Source: CADEEL01 sp050246475 (GTDB lineage: Bacteria > Pseudomonadota > Alphaproteobacteria > Caulobacterales > Aquidulcibacteraceae). Taken from it: a stretch of 64,000 nucleotides of DNA. Shown in pieces: positions 53,612 to 62,579 of the stretch. Position numbers and translations under genes: made by a program. The notes below the pieces were generated by a model. It worked only from the letters and a program-made list of their open reading frames with translations, was not told the origin of the DNA and searched no databases. The stretch spans positions 62,001-126,000 of the forward strand of contig JBFWVZ010000006.1 of assembly GCA_050246475.1 (NCBI GenBank). Reading direction: 5' to 3'. Position 1 is the stretch's first letter. Each line of letters begins with the position of its first letter.

Positions 53612-53736
53612 CAGCGCGGACTAAGCGCATCGCGCGCATTGCGCAATTCGTCGCGAACCCGTCTCCTAAGGCGCCGAAGGCGCTTGCTCCGGCCGCGCGG
53701 CGCGCCATGTTGAACGCGCAGTCCAAAGAGGGTTCA

Positions 53737-54867
53737 ATGCAGTTTCGCCGCCGCGCCTTTCTCTATCTTCCCGCCGCCGCTCTGCTCGGCTGCACCAGTG
53801 AAACGCCAAGCGCCGCCGCCCAGCCGGCGGACGCCGCGAGCCTCGCCGTCGACGTGCTCGCGCGCGGGCTCAACAATCCGTGGTGCGTCGCCTTCCTGCC
53901 GGACGGCGCGATGCTCATCACCGAGAAGCACGGCCACATCCGCCGCTTCGCGAACGGCCAGCTTTCGCAGGCGCTCGCTGGCGAACCCCAGAACATCCTG
54001 CGCGATGGTCAATCCGGCCTGCAGGACATCGCGCTCGATCCGCGCTTCGCGGAAAACCGCTTGGTCTATGTCTCCTTCATGGAAGAGCAGGAGGGCGCGC
54101 GCCGCCTCGCGCTCTACCGCGCGCGCTATGACGGGCAGGGCTTGAGCGAAGGCCGCGTCATCTTCCGCGGCAGCGTGCGCCGCGGCCGCAACCATCCCGG
54201 CGGCCGCATGCTCTTCCTGCCGGACGAAACCTTGCTCCTGGTCGTCGGCGTGCCGGACGATCATCGCGCTGAAGCACAGGATTTGCGCTCTTATCTCGGC
54301 AAGATCGTCCGCCTCGATCGCGAAGGCCGTCCGCCTACGGACAATCCCTTCCATGGCCGCGCCGATGCGCTCCCGGAAATCTTCACCCTCGGTCACCGCA
54401 ACTCCATGGGCCTCGCCCGCGATTCCGAGACCGGCGTGATCTGGTCCCACGAAAACGGCCCGCGCGGCGGCGATGAACTGAACCTCATCCGCCCCGGCGC
54501 GAACTATGGCTGGCCCACCGTCACGTTCGGCCGCGAATATTCAGGCGCGATCATCACAAACGAGACAAGCCGCCCCGGCTTCGACGATCCCGTCACGCAA
54601 TGGACGCCCTCGATCGCGCCATCTGGCCTCTGCGTTTATCGCGGCCAGGCGTTCCCGAGTTGGCAAGGCGATCTCCTCATCGGCTTCCTCGGCGGCCAGC
54701 AATTGCGCCGTCTCCGCGTCGCCGAGCGCCAAGTCGCCGAGCAAACGAACCTGCTCACCGATCGCGAACTCCCCCGCATTCGCGACGTCCGCGAAGGCCC
54801 CGACGGCCTTCTCTATGTCCTGACCGACGGCGACGACGGCGAACTCTGGCGCGTGCGCCCCGCCTGA
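53737..54867 (+). CDS. PQQ-dependent sugar dehydrogenase (soluble aldose dehydrogenase-like)
   Basis: A 376-residue exported protein starting MQFRRRAFLYLPAAALLGC, a Tat-like twin-arginine region combined with a lipobox Cys (LLGC, about 19). The beta-propeller body matches Asd/YliI-type dehydrogenases: LARGLNNPWCVAFLPDG, LITEKHGHIRRF, QSGLQDIALDPRF, RNSMGLARDSETG, ENGPRGGDELN and NYGWPTVTFG. It would oxidise aldoses in the periplasm with PQQ. The start at 53737 follows AGAGGG; Met53707 is an alternative. A second, less similar member lies at 34480-35811. Confidence 0.9.
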   Translation: MQFRRRAFLYLPAAALLGCTSETPSAAAQPADAASLAVDVLARGLNNPWCVAFLPDGAMLITEKHGHIRRFANGQLSQALAGEPQNILRDGQSGLQDIALDPRFAENRLVYVSFMEEQEGARRLALYRARYDGQGLSEGRVIFRGSVRRGRNHPGGRMLFLPDETLLLVVGVPDDHRAEAQDLRSYLGKIVRLDREGRPPTDNPFHGRADALPEIFTLGHRNSMGLARDSETGVIWSHENGPRGGDELNLIRPGANYGWPTVTFGREYSGAIITNETSRPGFDDPVTQWTPSIAPSGLCVYRGQAFPSWQGDLLIGFLGGQQLRRLRVAERQVAEQTNLLTDRELPRIRDVREGPDGLLYVLTDGDDGELWRVRPA

Positions 54868-54914
54868 CGCGTGCAGTCCGTTGAAGCGTGACAGGCGCCG
54901 CGCTATGCGCGCCC

Positions 54915-55523
54915 ATGCCCGCGACGCCGCTTTTCGTCACCAAGCTCTACCGCGCCGAACTCGCCGAGGCGCGCGCGCTCAATATGGAGCTCGCGCTCGC
55001 ATGCCGGACCATCGCCGCCGAAGATCGCGCGGGCCAGGAATGGAGCCGCGAGAAGGGCTACAAGGGCTACACGTCCTACGCCTCGCTCAACGATCTGCCC
55101 AAACGCGATCCCGCCTTCGCCGAACTGAAAAAGGCGCTCGACCTCCACGCGCGCAAATTCGCGGACGACTTGCACCTCGATCTCAAGAGCCGCCGCCTCG
55201 CGCTCGATTCCATATGGATCAACGTGCTCGAGCCCGGCGGCGTCCACACCGGCCACATTCATCCGCATGCGGTCATTTCCGGCACGTACTATGTGCAAGT
55301 TCCGCCGGGTTCGTCATCGCTCAAGCTCGAAGACCCGCGTTTGCCCTTGATGATGGCCGCGCCGCCACGCCGCGAGCACGCCCCGCTTGAGGAGCAGACC
55401 TTCGTCTATCTGAAGCCCAAGGAAGGCGAAGTGCTGATGTGGGAGAGCTTCGTGCGCCACGAAGTCCCGCCGAACGGCGCCAAGAAAGCCCGCGTCAGCA
55501 TCAGCTTCAATTATCGCTGGTGA
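54915..55523 (+). CDS. Putative 2-oxoglutarate/Fe(II)-dependent oxygenase (TIGR02466-like)
   Basis: A 202-residue soluble protein. The double-stranded beta-helix core is visible from LDSIWINVLEPGG on; HTGHIHPHAVISGTYYVQ supplies the HxH-type metal ligands, and the distal ligand is probably the histidine in WESFVRHEVPPN, followed by an arginine (KKARVSISFN) to hold 2-oxoglutarate. The start MPATPLFVTKLYRAEL resembles the family; a GTG at 54888 is an alternative. It abuts the convergent DUF72 gene with no gap: the stops form TGATCA. Confidence 0.82.
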   Translation: MPATPLFVTKLYRAELAEARALNMELALACRTIAAEDRAGQEWSREKGYKGYTSYASLNDLPKRDPAFAELKKALDLHARKFADDLHLDLKSRRLALDSIWINVLEPGGVHTGHIHPHAVISGTYYVQVPPGSSSLKLEDPRLPLMMAAPPRREHAPLEEQTFVYLKPKEGEVLMWESFVRHEVPPNGAKKARVSISFNYRW

Positions 55524-56282
55524 TCAGAGCGCCGCGATGAGCGCCTTCGCCGCGGCCGGATTGCGCTCCTTGGCGCCGGCAATGAAGAACGCGAAGACGT
55601 CGCGATCCTTGCCCCAATCCTTGAACGTCTTCGCCCAGGACGAAATCTCCGTCTTCGGATAGCCCGTGGCTTCATCCGCCTTCGTGCGCTGCAAGCGGAT
55701 GTAGGCGAAATCGGCGGTCTTCAAATCGGGCTGCGGCCAATCATCGTCATCCGCCGCGACGATCGCGCAGCCGTGCTTGCGCAAGAGCGCTTCGAATTCG
55801 CCCGTCTGAAAGCTCTTGTCGCGCACCTCGATCGCGTGCCGGAGCGCCACGCCTTTGTGCTCCTTCGGCAAAAGCGAAAGGAAGCGCTCGAAATAGTCGG
55901 CCGCGAACTTCTTCGAAGGATGGAACTGCCAATTGATCGCGCCCAAACGCGCGCCAAGCTCCGTCACGCCGCTGCCGACGAAGTGCCCAATCGAATCCTT
56001 CATCTCCTGGGGCGTCTTGCGGCTCATGCAATAATTGTGAGCCTTGACCGTGAAGACGAAATCCTCCGGCGTCTCGCCCGCCCATTTCTGAAACGTCGCC
56101 GGCGTTTGCGTGCGATAGAACGTGCCGTTGATCTCGATCGTCGTCAGCTGGCGCGACGCATACTCAAGCTGCCGCTTCTTCGCGAGATCGGCGGGATAAA
56201 ACGTCTCGTTCCAAGGATCGTACGTCCATCCGCCCACGCCCACGCGAATAGGATGTCCGGTTTTGGCTTCCTTCTTGGCCAT
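55524..56282 (-). CDS. DUF72-family protein
   Basis: A 252-residue TIM-barrel protein of the DUF72 (YecE-like) family: VGVGGWTYDPWNETFYP near residue 14, EINGTFYRTQTPATFQKWA, LGAINWQFHP, RHAIEVRDKSF and YIRLQRTK. The biochemical function is unsettled. It stands on the minus strand 73 bases downstream of the Mrr-type gene; the interval contains only a short GGACGATCGTCC palindrome (56325-56336). Confidence 0.9.
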   Translation of the reverse strand: MAKKEAKTGHPIRVGVGGWTYDPWNETFYPADLAKKRQLEYASRQLTTIEINGTFYRTQTPATFQKWAGETPEDFVFTVKAHNYCMSRKTPQEMKDSIGHFVGSGVTELGARLGAINWQFHPSKKFAADYFERFLSLLPKEHKGVALRHAIEVRDKSFQTGEFEALLRKHGCAIVAADDDDWPQPDLKTADFAYIRLQRTKADEATGYPKTEISSWAKTFKDWGKDRDVFAFFIAGAKERNPAAAKALIAAL

Positions 56283-56355
56283 CAGGCGCGCCTCCGGTCG
56301 CGGCGTTCAAATACCGTCGTACCAGGACGATCGTCCACCCCGTTCCGATTTGTCG

Positions 56356-57201
56356 CTAGATAGCGCTGAAGAACGCGTGGTCGACGGACACCTCTTCTAC
56401 CATTCGCACTCCAACGCCAAGCGCGCGTTCCTTCAAGAGCAAGCACAATGCCTCGCCATCGATCAAGTCGATCGCCGGAGCACCATCGCGCGTTGCTTCC
56501 TTCCGCGCTTCGGCGGTGAAAGTGCTAGTTGTTATGACGATGCCCTTATCGGCGCGACCGACCATTGCACCACGAAAATCACGAACGACGCTTGGGCCTA
56601 CCGACGATTGCCAGCGTTTGCATTGAAACAAGACTTGAAAGGAAACGAGGTTCACTCGCAGAACGCCAATCCCATCAATTCCCCCGTCTCCGGATTTCCC
56701 TGTGACCTCGACCTTTGTGAAGCCGGACTCGCGCAACAGTCTCTGTGCGAGGCGTTCGAATGCGGCAGGCGGCATCGCGCCAAGAGTTTCGAGCAAGCGA
56801 TCAATCCAAGTCTCCTCGCCATCCTCGAACTCTTCGTCAACAGCATCTGGTTCCGGCTCGACGGCATTTGCGCGGCGTTCCGCCCGAACTCGACGAAAGA
56901 TTTCCTTCGCCTCTTCGGACGACATTCGTTCGCCATAGTCGGTGAGTGACCAGACTGCGCGTTCGCTATTCTCGACCGCCCCGACCTTCTTAAGATACGT
57001 ACGAACCCAAGCAAGCCGGTACTGAAACTCAGTGCGCGAACCGCGTGTGTGCGGAATTGAGAGTACATCGTCGGACAATTGGAGGAGGCGCGAGACTCCG
57101 TCTTCGATCTCTTCGATAGTCGCTGATCCACCGCGCTCACGAATGGATTCGAGCGTGGGCATGACCAGGTTGGGGTAGGCAAGCTCGGTGGGCCTTGGCA
57201 T
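56356..57201 (-). CDS. mrr: Mrr-type restriction endonuclease
   Basis: A 281-residue type IV-like enzyme that would cut modified foreign DNA. Residues 1-90 form the Mrr N-terminal winged-helix domain (NLVMPTLESIRERGGSATIE), and the C-terminal nuclease has ERLAQRLLRESGF, then GDGGIDGIG and FQCKRW, which carry the PD-(D/E)XK residues. Its codons are visibly AT-richer than the flanking genes, suggesting horizontal gain. The RBS GGGGAG lies within a 10-base-pair hairpin directly upstream (57208-57230), so translation may be restrained. No modification methylase is adjacent. Confidence 0.88.
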   Translation of the reverse strand: MPRPTELAYPNLVMPTLESIRERGGSATIEEIEDGVSRLLQLSDDVLSIPHTRGSRTEFQYRLAWVRTYLKKVGAVENSERAVWSLTDYGERMSSEEAKEIFRRVRAERRANAVEPEPDAVDEEFEDGEETWIDRLLETLGAMPPAAFERLAQRLLRESGFTKVEVTGKSGDGGIDGIGVLRVNLVSFQVLFQCKRWQSSVGPSVVRDFRGAMVGRADKGIVITTSTFTAEARKEATRDGAPAIDLIDGEALCLLLKERALGVGVRMVEEVSVDHAFFSAI

Positions 57202-57207
57202 GCGTCG

Positions 57208-57230
57208 CTCCCCGAATGTGATTCGGGGAG
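57208..57230 (-). terminator. Hairpin between rpoD stop and mrr start
   Basis: CTCCCCGAAT and ATTCGGGGAG form a perfect 10-base-pair stem with a 3-base loop, 13 bases after the rpoD stop. No U-run follows, so it is a weak intrinsic terminator at best. Its 3' arm holds the GGGGAG ribosome site 6 bases before the mrr ATG, so it could equally hide that site. Confidence 0.6.
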
Positions 57231-57243
57231 GATAGACGCAATC

Positions 57244-59538
57244 TTAGTTATCCAAGAAGCTCCGCAGCTTCCGTGACCGCGACGGATGCTTGAGCTTCCT
57301 CAGCGCCTTCGCTTCAATCTGCCGGATCCGCTCGCGCGTCACGCTGAATTGCTGGCCGACTTCTTCGAGCGTGTGATCGGTGTTCATGCCGATGCCGAAG
57401 CGCATCCGGAGCACGCGCTCCTCGCGCGGCGTGAGCGAGGCGAGCACGCGCGTCGTCGTCTCACGCAAATTGCTCTGGATCGCGGCGTCGACCGGCAGCA
57501 CGGCGCTCTTGTCCTCGATGAAATCGCCGAGGTGTGAATCTTCTTCATCGCCAATCGGCGTTTCAAGAGAGATCGGCTCCTTGGCGATCTTCATCACCTT
57601 GCGAACCTTCTCCAAAGGCAGGCCGAGCTTTTCAGCCAATTCCTCCGGCGTCGGCTCGCGGCCGATCTCGTGCAGCATCTGGCGCGAGGTCCGCACCAAT
57701 TTGTTGATCGTCTCGATCATGTGCACGGGAATGCGGATCGTGCGCGCTTGGTCCGCGATGGACCGCGTGATCGCTTGGCGAATCCACCACGTCGCGTAGG
57801 TCGAGAACTTGTAGCCGCGACGGTACTCGAACTTATCGACCGCTTTCATGAGGCCGATATTGCCTTCCTGAATGAGATCCAGGAATTGCAGGCCGCGGTT
57901 CGTGTATTTCTTCGCGATCGAGATGACGAGACGGAGGTTGGCCTCCACCATCTCCTTCTTCGCCTGGCGCGCTTCGCGCTCGCCCTTCTGCACCGCGTGC
58001 ACGATGCGGCGGTATTCGTCGATCGGAACGCCGGTCTCTTTCGCGAGCGCGGAAATCTCGTTGCGGATTTCAACGATGGCGTCGGCTTCGCTCTTCACGA
58101 ACTTCGCCCAGCCCTTCGAGCGCGCCTCGACCTTCTCGACCCAGCGCGGATCGAGCTCGCTGCCCTGATAGGCGTCCAGGAATTCCCCGCGCGGCACGCC
58201 GTTGCCGTCCGCGAGCCGCATCAGCTTGCCTTCGAGCGAGATGAGCTTCTTGTTGATCGCGTAGAGCTGCTCGACGAGGCTCTCGATCCGCGCATTGTTG
58301 AGCTTGAGCTTCTTCAGCTCCTCGATGATCGTATTCTGCGCGCCGTCGTAGGTTTCGGCCTGCGCACCCGGCAGCGAGCGGCCCTTGAGCCGCGCCGAAA
58401 TGCGCTTGTCCTGCAGCTTGCGGAAATCCTCGAACGCGTGCGCGATCGCATCGAGCGTCGCCATCACGCCTTCCTTGAGTTCGGCCTCCATCGCCGACAT
58501 CGAGATCGCCGCCTCGTCGTCGAAATCGTCCGAATCCGGATTTTCGCCTTCTGCGCCCTCGGGCTTCTCGCCGCCTTCCTCGCCCTCGGCCTCTTCGCCT
58601 TCCGCCGCTTCGAGCGCGGCGGGGGCGGGGCCGGTCTCGGCGCCGTAGGTCGCTTCAAGATCGATGATGTCGCGGAGCAGGATCTGCTGGTTCCGCAATT
58701 CGTCGCGCCACACCATGATGGCTTCAAACGTCAGTGGGCTTTCGCACAGCCCGCGGATCATCGCGTCGCGCCCGGCTTCGATCCGCTTGGCGATGGCGAT
58801 TTCGCCCTCGCGCGAAAGGAGCTCCACCGAGCCCATCTCTCGCAGATACATCCGCACCGGATCGTCCGTGCGGTCCGCGTCTTCGCGCGTATTGGTGACG
58901 GGCGGCTTGCCGTCCTCGCGCTTGGCGAGCGCGGTCTGCGCGGAATCTTCCTGCTCGGCTTCCGCTTCTTCTTCGCTGTCGACGACATTGATGCCCATGT
59001 CGTTGAGCTGCGACATCACATCTTCGATCTGGTCGGCGCTGAACTCTTCGCTCGGCAGCACCTTGTTGAGCTCTTCGTGCGTGACGAAGCCGCGCGCCTT
59101 CGCGGCCTTGATCATCTTCTTCACCGCCGCGTCGGAGAGATCGAGGATCGGGCCGTCCGGCGAAGACTCGTCCTTGTCGCCGCCGCCTTCGTCAGCCTTG
59201 GCGTTCTTCGTCTTGCGCAGCCCCTGCGGCGCCTCGGGCGCGGGCTTCGGCGTATCGATCTTGGCTTCGATCTTTTCCGCGATCTTCTCGGCGGTCTTCA
59301 CATTGGCGGGCCTGGCCGCGACGGGCTTTGCAGCCTTCGCGGCGGGCGCGGGCGCGGCCTTCTTCGGCTCGGCCTTTGGCTCCGGCTTCGCCGGTTTCGC
59401 CGGCGCAGCCTTCGCCGCAGCCTTGGGCGCGACTTTCTTCGGCGCGGGTTTCACGGGCGCGGCCTTCTTCGCCGCCGCTTTCGCGGGCGCCTTGGCCGGA
59501 GCTTTCGTCTTCACCTTTTCACTCGTCTTCCGCGCCAT
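57244..59538 (-). CDS. rpoD: Housekeeping sigma factor RpoD (sigma-70)
   Basis: A 764-residue sigma factor. After a Lys/Ala/Pro-rich tail of about 115 residues comes region 1.1 (AAVKKMIKAAKARGFVTHEELN). Region 1.2 has DPVRMYLREMG, followed by an acidic non-conserved region. Region 2 has ANLRLVISIAKKYTNRGLQ and FSTYATWWIRQAI, region 3 PTPEELAEKLGL, and region 4 EERVLRMRFG and TRERIRQIEAKALRKL. Alphaproteobacterial RpoD is usually about 650-690 residues; the extra length is the tail. It starts 20 bases inside the end of dnaG, behind GGTGAGG. Confidence 0.97.
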   Translation of the reverse strand: MARKTSEKVKTKAPAKAPAKAAAKKAAPVKPAPKKVAPKAAAKAAPAKPAKPEPKAEPKKAAPAPAAKAAKPVAARPANVKTAEKIAEKIEAKIDTPKPAPEAPQGLRKTKNAKADEGGGDKDESSPDGPILDLSDAAVKKMIKAAKARGFVTHEELNKVLPSEEFSADQIEDVMSQLNDMGINVVDSEEEAEAEQEDSAQTALAKREDGKPPVTNTREDADRTDDPVRMYLREMGSVELLSREGEIAIAKRIEAGRDAMIRGLCESPLTFEAIMVWRDELRNQQILLRDIIDLEATYGAETGPAPAALEAAEGEEAEGEEGGEKPEGAEGENPDSDDFDDEAAISMSAMEAELKEGVMATLDAIAHAFEDFRKLQDKRISARLKGRSLPGAQAETYDGAQNTIIEELKKLKLNNARIESLVEQLYAINKKLISLEGKLMRLADGNGVPRGEFLDAYQGSELDPRWVEKVEARSKGWAKFVKSEADAIVEIRNEISALAKETGVPIDEYRRIVHAVQKGEREARQAKKEMVEANLRLVISIAKKYTNRGLQFLDLIQEGNIGLMKAVDKFEYRRGYKFSTYATWWIRQAITRSIADQARTIRIPVHMIETINKLVRTSRQMLHEIGREPTPEELAEKLGLPLEKVRKVMKIAKEPISLETPIGDEEDSHLGDFIEDKSAVLPVDAAIQSNLRETTTRVLASLTPREERVLRMRFGIGMNTDHTLEEVGQQFSVTRERIRQIEAKALRKLKHPSRSRKLRSFLDN

Positions 59539-61540
59539 TGTCCTCACCGTGTTGATCGCCCGCGCGTTGGCTCAAGAGGAGCGCCTCGCTGGCTGCGCGC
59601 AGTCTGTCGCGCAATAATTCCTGTGCTCTGGCCATTGCGGCCGGATCGTCGTCCACGCTGTCCCGGAGCGCCCGGGCCTCTTGGCGGATCGCGGCGGAAG
59701 CAAGATCGACGCCGATCGCCGCCTCCCATTCCGCTTCATTGACCGAATTGATCGGCCGGGGCCGCGCGGCTTTAGCCTTCATGCCCCCCCGGATCGCCAC
59801 GCGCTCGCCCGTCTGTCCGGGGGAGGCGAGAGCTTCCGGTTTCGCGCTCTCCGGCGCCGCCAACGCCGTCCAGTCGCGGTCCAAATCCTCTTTTGAAATC
59901 TTCGGCCGGGGCCAGGTGTCCAAACGGGCCGCCGCGCGCGCCTCTCCCAAGTGGCGGAGATGGAGCGCGAGCGCCGCCCGGTCAACACTTTGCATGTGGT
60001 GCCAGAGGTCCAAAAGCGCTGATTTTATGCAGGCGATCTCCCGATCGCGGGTTTCGAGGCGCGCCAGCGCGTCCGCGCCCCGGTCGAGCAGATCCGGATG
60101 GTCCACCGCGAGGCGGACGAGGCGCTCCGTGTTGGCGTCCCGCCGCGCCGCCGCATGGGCCTTGAGCTCGGCGGTCGGGCCCGCCGGAGGAGGGGTCCAG
60201 CGGCCGCCCGCAGGCCGCCGCCCGGGCGTGAAGGGCGCACGGTCCTGGCGCGGCTGAAAGCCGAGCGCCGCATCCGCCTTTGCGAGCAATTCCTTGATGT
60301 AGAGCCGCCGCGTCTCCTCATCCGCGATACGGTGCGCCGCGTCCCTGAGCCGTTTCTTGAATGCGGCTTTGGCCTCCGGCGTCTCGAGCGGCGCACGCGC
60401 CTTCTCACGCTCGAAGAGCGCCGCGACCGCCGGCTGTGCGTTCTCTAGCAGCGCCTTGAGCGCTTGGGGCCCCTCCGCGCGGAAGACATCGTCGGGATCC
60501 TTGCCCGCAGGCAGCACCGCAATCTTCACCGTGCGCCCAGGCCCCAGGAAGGGCAGCGCCAGATCGAGCGCGCGTTCGGCGGCGCGAATGCCCGCTGCGT
60601 CGCCGTCGAAGCAGAGGATGGGTTCTCCGCCCGCGCGCCAGACAAGTTGCAGCTGATCTTCCGTGAGAGCGGTGCCGAGCGGCGCGACCGCGCCGACGCC
60701 CGCGCGCTCGAATGCGATGACGTCGAGATAGCCCTCCGCGACCACGAGACCGCCCGCCTTGGCCTTCGCCGCCAGTTCGCGCGCCTGCTTCAAGCGATAG
60801 AGCGTGCGCCCTTTGTGAAAGAGCGGCGTCTCCGGCGAGTTGATGTATTTCGCGGGGTTCGCGGGATCGAGCGCGCGCGCCCCGAATGCGATGACTTTCC
60901 CGCCCGCGTCTGCGATTTCGAAAGTGATCCGTTCACGGATGAAGTCGAAGGCGCGCTTGTCGCCTTCGCCCGGCTTCATGAGCCCAGCTTCCGCCAGTTC
61001 CTCGGCGGTGAACGCGCTCTTCATCTTGTCGATGAGCCACGTCCAGCCGCCCGGCGCGTAGCCGATGCCGAAGCGCTCGCAAAGATCGCTGTTGAACCCG
61101 CGCTCCGCGAGATAGGCGCGCGCGGCGCGCCCTTCGCCCGCCATCAGCGCTTCGCCGTAGAGCGAGGCCGCGCGCCCCATCGCCTCATAGAGCCGCCTGC
61201 GCCGCGCCGATTCTTCTTTGTCCTCATGCTCGTCGACGGGGAGCGGCACGCCCGCGAAATTGGCGACCCGCTCAACCGTCTCCGGAAAGCTCCCGCCTTC
61301 GAGCTTCATGGAAAGCGTAAAGACATCCCCCGAAGCCCCGCAGCCGAAGCATTTGTAGATCCCCTTGGCGTCCAGCACGTGGAAGGAGGCGGATTTCTCG
61401 GTATGAAAGGGGCAGCAGGCCCAGTAATCGCCCTTGGCGGGTTGGCTTTTCTTCTTATCCCAGGCCAAGCGCTTGCCGGCGTAGTCCGCGATGGACACGC
61501 GTTCTCTCAAGGCGCGCAAAAAGGCGTCCGAAAACCGCAT
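59519..61540 (-). CDS. dnaG: DNA primase
   Basis: A 673-residue primase that lays RNA primers for replication. The N-terminal zinc-binding domain has CCPFHTEK and KCFGCGASGD; the Toprim catalytic core has VVAEGYLDVIAF and ILCFDGDAAG; the C-terminal part binds DnaB helicase. It is first in the dnaG-rpoD operon, overlapping rpoD by 20 bases. The ATG at 61540 is 30 bases after a perfect -10 box. All core motifs are present. Confidence 0.97.
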   Translation of the reverse strand: MRFSDAFLRALRERVSIADYAGKRLAWDKKKSQPAKGDYWACCPFHTEKSASFHVLDAKGIYKCFGCGASGDVFTLSMKLEGGSFPETVERVANFAGVPLPVDEHEDKEESARRRRLYEAMGRAASLYGEALMAGEGRAARAYLAERGFNSDLCERFGIGYAPGGWTWLIDKMKSAFTAEELAEAGLMKPGEGDKRAFDFIRERITFEIADAGGKVIAFGARALDPANPAKYINSPETPLFHKGRTLYRLKQARELAAKAKAGGLVVAEGYLDVIAFERAGVGAVAPLGTALTEDQLQLVWRAGGEPILCFDGDAAGIRAAERALDLALPFLGPGRTVKIAVLPAGKDPDDVFRAEGPQALKALLENAQPAVAALFEREKARAPLETPEAKAAFKKRLRDAAHRIADEETRRLYIKELLAKADAALGFQPRQDRAPFTPGRRPAGGRWTPPPAGPTAELKAHAAARRDANTERLVRLAVDHPDLLDRGADALARLETRDREIACIKSALLDLWHHMQSVDRAALALHLRHLGEARAAARLDTWPRPKISKEDLDRDWTALAAPESAKPEALASPGQTGERVAIRGGMKAKAARPRPINSVNEAEWEAAIGVDLASAAIRQEARALRDSVDDDPAAMARAQELLRDRLRAASEALLLSQRAGDQHGEDNGAEDE

Positions 61541-61569
61541 CGGGTCCGAAACTCTCCAGGGAAGCCCCC

Positions 61570-61575
61570 ATTATA
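61570..61575 (-). promoter_or_regulatory. Promoter -10 box of dnaG-rpoD
   Basis: A perfect TATAAT on the minus strand, 30 bases upstream of the dnaG start, in GC-rich DNA. I see no good -35 hexamer at 16-18 bases, so activator help or a weak -35 is likely. Confidence 0.55.
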
Positions 61576-61746
61576 CACTGATTCGCCGGGCCCTCTGTTT
61601 TCACGGTGCTTTTCGCCCTCTCCGAAACGTGATGCCGCCGGATCGTCCGCACACGGCTGAAACACGCCGCCGCCGCAATTTGGGCGCGCTCGCAAGGCTT
61701 TCCTCCGGGCCGAGGGGTTCTAATTCCTCAAAAGGAGGACGTTCAC

Positions 61747-62478
61747 ATGCGTAAATTGGCGTTGGCCGCCGCGACCGGCGCGTTGCTCTTGGCCGCGTCT
61801 CCCGCGGGGGCTCAGGTTGCGGTCCAGCCGCATCCCGGTCTGGTCGCCATCGAAGGCGCGCTGCTCACCGTCTCGGCTGAAGCGCGCGTCGATGCCGCGC
61901 CCGATTTGGCCACCATCAATCTGGGCGTGACGACAGAGGGCCAAACCGCCCAGGCCGCTATGCAGGCAAACGCGCAGCGCATGACGGGCCTCATGGCCGC
62001 GCTTCGCCGCGCCGGCGTCGCCGAGCGCGACGTGCAGACCTCCAACATCTCGATCAACCCGCAATACGTGTACGGGGAGGGCGTGCCCCCGCGCATCACC
62101 GGCTACCAGGCCTCCAACCAGGTCACGGTCCGCGTGCGCGATCTCGCCAATCTCGGCCGCACCATCGATTCAACGGTGGCGGCGGGAGGCAACACCATCA
62201 ACGGCGTTTCCTTCTCGATCGACGATCCCGAGCCGCAGCTCAACGAAGCCCGCACCCGCGCGATGACGCGCGCGCGCGAACGCGCCGATCTCTACGCGCG
62301 CGCCGCCAACATGCGCGTCCACCGCATCGTCTCCATTTCGGAAGGCTACAACGTCCCGCCGCCGATCCCGATGCCGATGATGATGCGCTCGGAAGCCGCC
62401 AACGATGCATCCTCGCCCATTTCGCCCGGCGAAGTCCGCACCACGGCGAACGTCACGGTCGTCTTCGAACTGCGCTAA
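61747..62478 (+). CDS. SIMPL-domain (DUF541) secreted protein
   Basis: A 243-residue protein with a signal peptide (LAAATGALLLAASPAGAQ). The mature SIMPL domain shows VSAEARVDAAPDLATINLGV, an AERDVQTSNISINPQY segment and a C-terminal RTTANVTVVFEL strand. Members (YggE-like) form periplasmic oligomeric rings and are linked to oxidative-stress tolerance. AAAGGAGG lies 8 bases before the ATG, the strongest ribosome site in the window. A double hairpin ends the gene. Confidence 0.9.
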   Translation: MRKLALAAATGALLLAASPAGAQVAVQPHPGLVAIEGALLTVSAEARVDAAPDLATINLGVTTEGQTAQAAMQANAQRMTGLMAALRRAGVAERDVQTSNISINPQYVYGEGVPPRITGYQASNQVTVRVRDLANLGRTIDSTVAAGGNTINGVSFSIDDPEPQLNEARTRAMTRARERADLYARAANMRVHRIVSISEGYNVPPPIPMPMMMRSEAANDASSPISPGEVRTTANVTVVFELR

Positions 62479-62490
62479 GCAGAAAGCGCC

Positions 62491-62533
62491 CCGACCGCCC
62501 CTCGATGGGGCGGTCGGTCACGCGCAGCGTGAC
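62491..62533. terminator. Double hairpin, bidirectional terminator or REP-like element
   Basis: Stem 1 is CCGACCGCCCC / GGGGCGGTCGG (62491-62517, 5-base loop) and stem 2 GTCACGC / GCGTGAC (62517-62533, 3-base loop). It lies 13 bases after the SIMPL stop and 47 bases after the convergent membrane gene's stop, so it could serve both. No T-run follows on either strand. Confidence 0.6.
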
Positions 62534-62579
62534 CGGGTGGGGTGCGCCCGCCTCTCGCGACGACTTGGCTCGTGCGGCG

